From contig NC_092353.1 of the NCBI RefSeq assembly GCF_963676685.1, positions 10,565,734-10,629,733 on the forward strand: 64,000 bases of DNA. The letters are read 5' to 3'. The position numbers and the translations under genes are program-made. The notes under the pieces were generated by a model. The model worked only from the letters and a program-made list of their open reading frames with translations. It was not told where the DNA came from and made no database searches. This document shows, piece by piece, positions 27,001-39,000 of this stretch. The DNA comes from Mytilus edulis. Its lineage: Eukaryota > Mollusca > Bivalvia > Mytilida > Mytilidae. Position 1 is the stretch's first letter. Each line of letters begins with the position of its first letter.

Positions 27001-30000
27001 TTCATTAAAATAAGTTTGTAATAAGAGCAATTGAATAACAAGAATGTGTCCAAAGTACTCAGATACTCCATTCACACTATTATTTTTTTAATGTTCAGTG
27101 GACTGTGAAATTGGGATATAAACTCTAATTTGGCATTAAAATTAGAAAGATCATATCATAGGGAACATGTGTACTAAGTTTCAAGTTTATTGGACTTCAA
27201 CTTCATCAAAAACTTCAACCTGAAGCTGGACAGACGTACGGACAAACGGACGAAGAGACCAGAAAACATAATGCTCCTCTTCTATTGTAGGTAGGGCATA
27301 AAAAGTAACAATATAATTTAATACATTTATTTTTCTGATGGTAGGGTAGTTTACCAGCTTTATCTCTTACAATTCTACTGTTAATTTAAAATAAACTATA
27401 TACCATTTGTAGATCAAATGCCTTATTACTGTCAAGTTCTTCCTCATCTATTAACTCCTCCATCTTAGTTCTGATATACACAGGGTCAGCATTAGTCTCA
27501 AGTGGTAAAATCTCCTTCATCTCTGGTTTGTCATAACCACACCATCCACATAAAACTTTTATAGCAGTCAGTCTTAAAGTCTGTCCTTCTGTCAAGCTGG
27601 AGGAACTCAATGGTGACTGGAAAGCTGAAAAATATAGTTCAATGATGGTGATCATGACTATGTAAAAACATTTGCAGCCATTGTACACATGTAAAGATAT
27701 GATTCAAAGATGCCACCATCATAATAATATTGGCAGCTATGGACTACGAAAAGAAAATTATACACATTTCATGACTTGATAAAAGATATTGCATAGCTGA
27801 ACTTGAAATCTTTGTGTATCTATAAATAAATGATAAAGTTGAAACTATAAATTGTATGGACCCATAATCTCTTTTACTTACATATTGTTTCGGAGTGAAA
27901 GTTTAGAATCTTTAAAAAAAATGTTAACATTTGAAATAAATATGGCTTTATTCAGTTTATGAACATTTTTTGTAGCGATACGAATAGAATTAATCAGCTG
28001 CAAGAAGATTTGCTCAAATACCTTTGTCTTTGATATCTAATATATAAACCTATCTTTACCATCTACATTAGATTCTTCTGAATCCTGGGAATCTCCAAAG
28101 TCTGCATCTAAATCATCCTCCTCTCCTTGGTCCTTGGCTAATGGCTGATCAAACTCTAGTTCCATGTCATCATCCTCTATAATACTCCTTGACGAGGAAG
28201 GTCTGTTTCTACTCTTTAACTTAATATGACCGATATCTGATTTGGAATGACTAGCCCGGGGTTGCTTACTTAACTGAAATTATATTAAAATTTTAGGAGT
28301 TTTTGACCATTTTATGAAGGCGGTAGCTTTAACATATATATTTCTTACATGTATTATGATATCAGATGATACTTTTTATTTCAAGGCTTTGTTACGTAAG
28401 ATAATAAATACTAAGATAATAAATACATGTTTGGGTAATTCAGTAGATACAGTAACATACATTAAATGAATTTATTATAAACATATTATTTTCTTAATTT
28501 TTGGAATCTTAAAATAGACATAATAATGCTCCTTTTTGAAATATATACATTGACCTTTATAAAGATTCGGTCCTTGGCCTTTGGTCTCTAGTGGATAATT
28601 GTCGAATTAGAGATCATACCACATCACCTCATTGTTTTTCCAGTAATCATTTGATAAAATGGACAAATAAATGAGTGGTTTTAAATCTCCATTAACTATT
28701 ATTTGTAAACCTGACTCAGTTCAATGACTTCGAACTCTTCTGATATAAATGTTTATTAAATACACAACATTTTTGCTTTTGTTTGTTGTTGTTGCTTGAA
28801 CATTTTTTCTGTACATACCTTGTTAGATGCTATTCCAAGTAACTGATCTACAATTTTTGAAGGCAATAAGCACCGTATCAGTCTTGCTGTCTGAATACTA
28901 CTTGTTCCATCAGAAATTTCACTGTTATATAAACTTTGTAACTTCGTCAAAATATCCTGTAAAGGTAGGGATCCTTCCTTCTGCAATATCTCACTAAGAA
29001 ACACGCCAAGTTTTTTGTAGAGAACTTTCAACAAACTTACAATATCCATTGTCAACAGAGACTCACTATTAACAACACCATAACTCAACAGCCAGTATAT
29101 CAATTTTGACAAAAGACACACATTTGACACAACCTTTTCTATATGCTGCAATTGTACATCAGTAATTTCAAGAAAGACTGAAACTTCGTCTTTTAGCATT
29201 TTCTCAATTTTTGACATAACAACTGGCAAGTTTAGAACATCATTACAACTTTTCATGGAATCTTTTGAAGACAAAAATTTATTTGACACTGGAAAGTCAT
29301 GTGAAGATTGCAAATATGTCATTTCTAAATCTGTAATCGATTGGGATACTTCACAATGTTCACTTCTATTTAAAACTGACTGATTCTGAATCATAAGTAA
29401 GACTAAAACATTGGCTACACTTTCTCGATTAATATATGAATTATTAGCCAATGAGCTGCCAGAAAATCCTTCACCACTAGGCAGTATCCAGTCTATAAGC
29501 TGTGACCTTAAGGGGTACTGCAGCTCATTGTAATTAGCAGAGGTCAAAACACTTGGCTGGAACTGCTCTGGTAAACTGAATTTTTGTAAAATACACAACA
29601 GAAATTCCACAGCCTCCTGTGTAGGTGGACTGATGTTTGGTAAGAAAAGACTCCACATGTCTCTATCAGGACGAATTATGTCTTCCAATACCATAGCTTT
29701 AAGAAGTTTATATCCTTCAGGTGTGGCATGGTGCAAGCTTACACATCTGAAATAACAAATAGAAGAATATCATATCCTGTTCTTTACCTAGCTAATGTTA
29801 TAATAATTTTTTTGTTCATAATATAATGAGCAACAGTACTTTTAATTAGCTTGAAGTACTTTTGATGTCAATGTTTTTCTTTTGTTTCAATAAGAAGGTT
29901 TTCTGTGTAATGTTTTGTCGACTCATTATCGTCTGTTTGACTTTTTTGTTTTTCTTAAACTTACCATATTTGAGCATCTATCATATGCACAAATGTGTAC

Positions 30001-33000
30001 TATACACAGCTGAATATGGTATAAGGTTTTTTGTTGTTTAGTATCTTCACCTTCTTTTCTGTATATCCATAGTACACTGATTATTTTAAGTACATGTGCC
30101 ATTATTTCTTGGTGTAGACAACCTATTGCTTCCTAAGCTGGATTAAACTAAACAATCAACAAGAATGTGTCCATAGTACACGGATGCCCCACTCCCACTA
30201 TCATTTTCTATGTTCAGTGGACCATGAAATTGGGGTCAAAACTTTAATTTGGAATTAAAATTAGAAAGATCATATCATATGGAACATGTGTTCTAAGTTT
30301 TCAAGTTGATGTAACTTTAACTTCATCAAAAACTACCTTGACCAAAAACTTTAACCTGAACTTTGCACTATCATTTTCTATGTTCAGTGGACCATGAAAT
30401 TGGGGTCAAAACTATAATTTGGCATTAAAATTAGAAAGCTCATATCATGGGGAACATGTGTATTAAGTTTCAAGTTGATTGGACTTCAGCTTCATCAAAA
30501 ACTACCTCGACCAAAAACTTTAACCTGAAGCGAACGGACGAACGCACAGATGGACGAACGGACGCACGGACGAACGGAGGCACAGACCAGAAAACATAAT
30601 GCCCCTCTACTATGTCAAGAACACTGTTTTTTTATGGCTATCTTATGTTGCTAAGTACTGCCTACACAAAGCAAAGCATTTAAAGCGGAAATAAATTTTC
30701 TGGTGTATATTTTTGCTGTCTTTGCATATCTGTGTATAATTTTTTTCTTAGTTTTTATACCTTAAAGTTGACATCCAAATTTTCCTCCATACAGGACCAC
30801 AAAGGTCTTCAGTTCGTTGACCTAATTTTATCTTCTTCCAGTTGATAGTAAAAGCCTGTGCACATGACAGTAGAAATTTGGATATTTCAACCCTAGTAAA
30901 TAATAAAATTTCTTCAGTGTAGGTTTATCACAAATATTATTCTTCTTTTCAGCTGATTTTATATAGAAGGAAAGTATTTGTTTTTCTCTGTTGCTTATTG
31001 AAAAATGTAGTAAAACTATAAATTTTTCTTAAGTTTTTTTTTAATGCAAAAAGTTATCATAGAACTACAACTTTTTATAATTTCTTTTAATGGCAATGTT
31101 TATTTTTCATTCATTCTGACATTGCAACTTCACCTGAAAAGTGTAACATCCTTCAAGCAGAGAAAATCAATCTAGACAATTCTAGATAAAAGCTAATAAG
31201 CTTTGTTTGACGTTTTCTCTCTCAATTTCTTCAATAAACAGTTAAAAATTTGGTTTCACTGCAAGGTTATAATGTATAAGGTCTGTCAGATAAATGCAAT
31301 CAAAGAAGCTGATTATGACTATATTACAAAGCAGAGTCTTGTCTTCAGCAGGAGATCTTTATTTTTTCATTTAGCTATGTGGTGATCAACGATTAGGATT
31401 CTATATTTCTGATAAAAAGCTATTGCAGTTTAAAGGATGACCTTACTTTTTACATTCCGAAATAAGTGAAGATATACAGTTAAGATAAGGATAGGTCTCA
31501 TCTTCAGCCAAACTTCCTGGAAACTTCTCCATAACCCTTGTTATCAGTTGTAACCTGTAATAGTAAAAATTTAATGAATTAAATCAAATGTCAGTTTCTG
31601 CAACATTTCATTGAATCATTGTTTGTAAGTGAAAATCAAGTACACATGCAGTAGATATCCATCCAGGAAAAAGGTTTACAACTTTAATAAAGTCACTTAT
31701 TGCTTCCATCCTGACTCTGTGTGGAATCAAACTGTGTGCTACACTGATGAAATTTTGCCTCCAAAATAGGCAACCAAGACTCCAATCTACATTTCTTACT
31801 TGAATATTTATTCGAAGATCTGTTAAATTACCATATTGATTAATTGTGCTTTGTTACCCAATGATGTTGTCATACCTACTTTACTGTCAGGTGTGGATTC
31901 ATGTATATATTCGTTGGATAACAATTTTCGTGGATTTTGTAAGAACAGGAGAAACGCAAATTTTAATGTTCACCAAAATACAAATTCTGTAAAGGAATGT
32001 ATGTAAACTTTTCCCAAACCACTAATTTAAATATCCACAATTATACAAGTTTTCCACAGCAATTAACAACTAAAGGTCATTGTACCACCTTCAGCAATGA
32101 GCATAAGTCTGACATCAGTAACTGTTACCTTACCATGGAGTTAGTTGTAATGTCTATGATTGATGTCCATCCAGATTTTAGTCTATTTCTCTAGTCTGCA
32201 ATGTCTTTAAACTTACCATGGTGTTAGTTGAACAGTTTGTCCCAGTGAGGTTATAATGTCCCTAATGGATGTCCATCCCGACTCTAGTCTACGTTTTTTA
32301 GCGCCAGGTCTGTCTTCAATGTCTGTTTCACTGATCTGTGTCACTTCAATTGCATGTTCACTTGACTGAAATAACTGAAAGAACAATCAATTAAATGTTC
32401 CTTTATGGAGTATATTTAAATTAATTGCTCTTTATTCACTGATAGTAACTTCAATGAAATTTATAATAATTATTGTCACAGTATTTCTATGTTTAGGAGT
32501 CAAGTGTTGCAATGATGGTTGATGTCTGTCTGTCTGTGTTGAACTGTGCTGTATTTTTAGAAATCCTTGTTATACCATTAGTTTTTTTTTTTATATTAGT
32601 TTAATATTCACTATATATGTACTGGAAACTGTTCAGTTTGAGAAAGCCCTTACCTGGTTACAAACTTCAGCTGCTAAGTCTACATAATTTGGTGGCAGTG
32701 ATGCTTCTCTACATCTGAAACAATAAAAAGATACACTGAATCAAAATGACCAATCATAATAACCTTTTAAATGAAATTGTACAATTCTGTTTTATCCCAA
32801 TGTTTAACCTCTAGTTACAGCAACCATGTTGGCTGATTAAATGGAAACACAAAACTAGAGGCTCTAAAGAGCATGTGTCCCTCACCTTGGTCTATGTGAA
32901 TATTAAACAAAGGAAGCAGATGGATTCATGACAAAATTGTGTTTTGGTGATGTTGATGTGTTTGTACATCTTACTTTACTAAACAGTCTTGCTGCTTACA

Positions 33001-36000
33001 ATTATCTCTATCTATAATGAACTTGGCCCAGTAGTTTTAGTGGAAAATGTTAATAAAAATTTACAAATTTTATGAAAATTGTTAAAAATTGACTATAAAG
33101 GACAATAACTCCTTAGGGGGTCAATTGACCATTTTGGTCATTTGACTTATTTGTAAATCTTACTTTGCTGAACATTATTGCTGTTTACAGTTTATCTCTA
33201 TCTATAATAATATTCAAGATAATAACCAAAAACAGGAAAATTTCCCTAAAATTACCAATTCAAGGGCAGCAACCTAACAACAGGTTGTCCGATTCATCTG
33301 AAAATTTCAGGGCAGATAGATTTTGACCTGATAAACAATTTTACCTCATGTCAGATTTGCTCTAAATGCTTTGGTTTTTGAGTTAAAAGCTAAAAACTGC
33401 ATTTTACCCCTATGTTCTATTTTTAGCCATGGCAGCCATCTGGGTTGGTTGGCCGGGTCATCGGACACATTTTTTAAACTAGATACCCCAAAGATGATTG
33501 TGGCCAAGTTTGGATTAATTTGGCCCAGTAGTTTCAGAGGAGAAGATTTTTGTAAAAGATAACTAAGATTTACGAAAAATTGTTAAAAATTGACTATAAA
33601 GGGCAATAACTCCATAAGGGGTCAACAGACCATTTCGGTCATGTTGACTTATTTGTAAATCTTACTTTGCTGAACATTATTGCTGTTTACAGTTTATCTC
33701 TATCTATAATAATATTCAAGATAATAACCAAAAACAGGAAAATTTCCTTAAAATTACCAATTCAAGGGCAGCAACCTAACAACAGGTTGTCCGATTCATC
33801 TGAAAATTTCAGGGCAGATAGATTTTGACCTGATAAACAATTTTACCTCATGTCAGATTTGCTCTAAATGCTTTGGTTTTTGAGTTAAAAGCCAAAAACT
33901 GCATTTTACCCCTATGTTCTATTTTTAGCCATGGCGGCCATCTTGGTTGGTTGGCCAGGTCATCAGACACATTTTTTAAACTAGATACCCCAAAGATAAT
34001 TGTGGCCAAGTTTGGATTAATTTGGCCCAGTAGTTTCAGAGGAGAAGATTTTTGTAAAAGTTAACAACGATGGACGACGACGACGGACGACGGACGACGG
34101 ACGCAAAGTGATGGGAAAAGCTCACTTGGCCCTTTGGGCCAGGTGAGCTAAAAATGAAGAAAAACCAATATGGTAGGAGTATTACACATAATAAAATACA
34201 ACAGACATCTAAGATATGTATTCTTTATGTTATACTGTTAAACATACCCTGCTGAAAATCTTTTTCTTCCGCCCAACTGCTGAAAATCTCCATACATGAC
34301 TTCATATAATTTTCTCAGATGACTCTGGAATTAAAATCATAATTTAAGACTTTACTTATTGAATTAAATGTCAAACAAAAAAATAACTTCACTTAAGGAA
34401 TGACTAATGTTTTTTTTATGTCTATGAAGAAATAACATCAAAAATGTGGTGCACACTGAATAACCTGTGTTGCGAGTTTTTTTAAAGTGTGCACCTCATT
34501 TTTATGTTATTTTGAATAGACAGAAAAAAATATCACATTGATTCCTTGTAAATTAATTCTAAATTCCATTCTAAGCTGGAGAAAATCATGAAAAAAAGCT
34601 AATGGCAAAGTTATATCTATGAGCTGATAGACAAAACATTGTCAGTAAATCAGAAGACGCCTTACATCCAAAATTAAATTATTTACAGTGACTTGACTGT
34701 TAGTGTTGCTATTCACCAATTGCAACTCATTCAAAATTTTGACCCAATTGCAATTTGTTTTATTAAATCAAATTGTTCAACTGGTCAAAAATTTGAACAA
34801 ACTGTTCAGCCAAAATGTGAAAGTGCAAAGTGATAAAATAAATCATACTTACAATCCTATAAGTCTGTAACTCCACTGTATTGATGTAATTCCTAAATCA
34901 GTCTATCAATCTGTATAGTTATATTACAGCCATTACCATACTAAAGGTGAACTGTTTTATTTTGAATTGCTATAAAAAAGTCAAAACTAAGCTTTTATAG
35001 AGTTTTTCTTTCGAAAAGTATTCTATATTTATAAGTATCACACATTATGTGATTAAAAACATTTCATATTCAGTAAAATATGTATGAAATAACAATATGC
35101 TTCCTTGGGGAGATAACCTAAAATACTATTCTTTTGAATAAAGACTTTTTGAAACCAAAAAGCGATTATCTCCCCTTCCTACAAACATATTGCAATTTCA
35201 AATATTTTACTGAATATGAAATGTTTTTATTCACATAGTGTGTGATTCTTATAAATATAGAATACTTTTCGAAAGAAAAACTCTATAAAAGCTTAGTTTT
35301 GACATTTTTATAGCAATTCAAAATAAAACAGTTCACCTTTAGTATGGTAATGGCAATAATATAACTATACAGATTGATAGACTGATTTAGGAAATACATC
35401 AATACAGTGGAGTTACAGACTTATAGGATTGTAAGTATGATTTATTTTATCACTTTGCACTTTCGCATTTTGGCTGAACAGTTTGTTCAAATTTTTGACC
35501 AGTTGAACAATTTGATTTAATAAAACAAACTGCAATTGGGTCAAAATTTTGAATGAGTTGCAATTGGTGAATAGCAACACTAACAGTCAAGTCACTGTAA
35601 ATATAATGTACAAAACATTGTTATAAGAATGCACAGAAGAAAAAAATTTATTTTCAATAGAAATAAATACAAAATAATGATAGTTGCTGGTTTATAATAA
35701 AAATAATATACTGTAATTCTTATTCCTTTTCATAACAATTTTACACTATGCTATGTCTTTACAGAAGAAGATAAACAGCACCAAATATTACAAATATCTC
35801 TTACCATCCAAACATCCCAATCTACAGCAAAGGCACCCACTGCATCCCTCTTACAACCCCCAGGATGATGGGCTTGCATCTGTATACTTAGAAATTCTAT
35901 CAATTCATTCTGGAAACAGAAATAAATATAAATCAAAAGTATGCAAAGGAATTTAATAGAACATAAATCATTTAGGGTATATGGAAATAAAATTAAATAA

Positions 36001-39000
36001 GATACTGAAGCATCATGGATGCACAAACCAATGTATGATCATTATGGATTTGTTATAGCTATTTTATGCAGTTAAACTTGTTTAACTAGATAGTATAAGT
36101 TAAACAAGATAGTATATTTTTAACAAATTGAAGAAAAACTTACTAAGTGTGTCTGATCCATTTGTCATTTTGAACAATAAAATATTTTTAAACTAAACAA
36201 CATAGTATAAATTAACAACATAGTATAAGTTTAACAACATAGTATAAGTTTAACAACATAGACTTTTACATAGTATAGGTTTAACCACATAGTATATGTT
36301 TAACAACATATGCACTTCTGAAACAACACATTTTTCAGAATTATACTTTACCTTCAGTAAAGGTGTAGGTCTGTTGTCCCAAAGATACAACATGTTTACA
36401 AAGACTGTTTCACCAAGTTTACATATTTGTGTTCTGGAGTTAGTAGCTATGTGTTTAATGAAAATGTTTAAAGCACACAGCAAGTTTTCTGTAACAATCA
36501 ATGTCTTCTCTTGTCTGAAAAACAGGAAAAATAAAATTCTTCATAAACATTTTTAACACTAAAGTAAAAGTGTGACATTTATACATCATTAGTTATTCAT
36601 TCATTTGAGACGGATTGATATCAATCTTTTTTTTTATCTACGGAGATTTTAACCATTATCTTAATTTGCAATTTCTTTAACTAAATAAAGTATATCTATT
36701 TGAGAGTCAATCTTAAAAATATACCCTAACATACTTTGGAGTAATGATTTAACATTTATATATGGGAAATCCTTTCTTTAGTGAATGAAGAATGATCTTA
36801 CAGAAATAAATAAACAACTTTTTAGAAAGAAATTAATCTAAAAATCAAAAACTTTTGGTAATAAAGAAAAATGGAGAATCTGTTTTTGTGTACTTGTAAT
36901 CATACCAAAACAAAAATGTGTCCCCAGAACATGGATGCCCCACTCACACTTTCATTTTCTATGTTCAGTGGACCGTGAAATTGGTATCAAAACTGTTATT
37001 TGGCATTAAAATTAGAAAGATCATATTATAAGGAACATCTGTACTAAGTTTCAAGTTGATTGGACTTCAACTTCATCAAAAACTACCTTGACCAAAAACT
37101 TTAACCTGAAGCGGGACGAATGGACGTACAGACCAGAAAACATAATGCCCCTCTACTATCGTAGGTGGGGCATTAAAAATCAAAGGTTGATTGATTTGTT
37201 TGCATTATATCTAGTTTAATTACATACAATAATTTATATTGGTTAACCTGACAAGACCAACAGGAAAGAACTCACACACAAATTTAATTTAGTTTGAACA
37301 AAAACCAAATAACTGCTAATCATATTTAGTAAAAAAAACTCTTTTTCTAAAACTTTACCTGATATTTTTGAAAACTTCAGTGAAAAAGTTCAACAATCTC
37401 TTTGGTCTTAAATCACACTGAACTGTGGCACCTGCTATTAAAGTGGAGATAACTCTGGACAATAATGTTTTATCTATACCATACTCCTGACTTGTATACA
37501 TCTTCACATATATACCTATTAGGTCTGAAATGCAGAAATACAAATAATTAACATAGGGTTTCAAGGTTATTTGCTATAGAATACCATACACATTAAACTC
37601 ATATTTTTAAATGGTGCAGAAAAAACAATCACTTGAACTCACATTTTTTTTTAAAAATAGTGCTGTTTATTTTAGTAAAAGTAAATTCCAAATCAACAAT
37701 AAATACATATATTTCTGGTATATTATCTAAATTATATGGGTGTATCAGGAAATAACCATTTGTCCATAAAAATAAAACAAAATATGATCATTCAAAGACT
37801 TATCTAATAATTTTAAAAAATATCAAAAAGTAATACTAAAGTTAATGTCAGAAGCAATCTTGGTTTATAGAAGAAATGAGCTGAAAACCTTCCAGTAATG
37901 GCTGAATAAAAAGCATTGTTTATCTAGGTGTGGTTATTATCACTAAAAATATAAGTCTTAAAAATCCATCCCTAATTGTATAGAAGGCTGAGAACCAGTG
38001 GCGGGCAGTACACAACAAGTGAAACTGCGAGCTACTGCTCACTGATGATACCCCCGCCGCAAGTGGATAATATTAATAGTGTAAAAAAATGCAAGTGTTT
38101 GGTAAACAGGAAGTTGTCAAGTGATGAATCTGAAAACGCATCACACGGTATAGCTGACTTATATAAATCCTGAAACCAAATTTCAGAAATCCTTGTATTG
38201 TAATTCCTGAGAAAAATGTGGCGAAAATTTTCAACTTGGCTATCATGTGTAAAATCATACAAGTGTTCGGTAAACAGGAAGTTGTCGAGTGATGAATCTG
38301 AAAACGCATCACACAGTATAGCTGACTTATATAAATCCTGAAACCAAATTTCAGAAATCCTTGTATTGTAGTTCCTGAGAAAAATGTGACGAAAATTTTC
38401 AACTTGGCTATCATGTGTAAAATCATACAAGTGTTCGGTAAACAGGAAGTTGTCGAGTGATGGATCTGAAAATGCATCACACGGTATAGCTGACTTATAT
38501 AAATCCTGAAACCAAATTTCAGAAATCCTTGTATTGTAGTTCCTGAGAAAAATGTGACGAAAATTTTCAACTTGGCTATCATGTGTAAAATCATACAAGT
38601 GTTCGGTAAACAGGAAGTTGTCGAGTGATGAATCTGAAAACGCATCACACGGTATAGCTGACTTATATAAATCCTGAAACCAAATTTCAGAAATCCTTGT
38701 ATTGTAGTTTCTGAGAAAAATGTGACGAAAATTTTCAACTTGGCTATCATGTGTAAAATCGTACAAGTGTTCGGTAAACAGGAAGTTGTCAAGTGATCAA
38801 TCTGAAAACGCATCACACGGTAAAGCTGACTTAGATAAACCTTGAAACCAAATTTCAGAAATCCTTGTATTGTAGTTCCTGAGAAAAATGTGACGAAAAT
38901 TTTCAACTTGGCTATCATGTGTAAAATCATACAAGTGTTCGGTAAACAGGAAGTTGTCAAGTGATCAATCTGAAAACGCATCACACGGTATAGCTGACTT

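Larger units (their letters stand above)
25056..29746 (-). other. ATM: ATM coding exons 13-18 (residues about 492-1049)
   Basis: Exons: 28819-29746, 28060-28273, 27404-27624, 26463-26545, 25819-25974 and 25056-25125. Exon 13 is 928 bp, several times the size of the others, and covers a stretch that human ATM splits among several exons; it starts with phase-2 codon completion and ends at LLGIASNK. Exon 14 encodes a low-complexity acidic stretch (runs of D, E and S) with RPSSSRSIIEDDD, which probably forms a disordered loop in the solenoid. Exon 18 encodes FSSKVRLTTAKCMMAFIE, the counterpart of a human HEAT repeat. Assignment follows the continuous phase chain and alignment with human ATM. Sequence conservation in this part is weak, as in other ATM comparisons. 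Confidence 0.9.

Noticed and set aside
38032..38984. Two overlapping minus-strand frames of 244 and 303 codons
   Set aside because: Both arise from the 168-bp tandem units of a mobile element. Two frames being open over the same DNA argues against coding.
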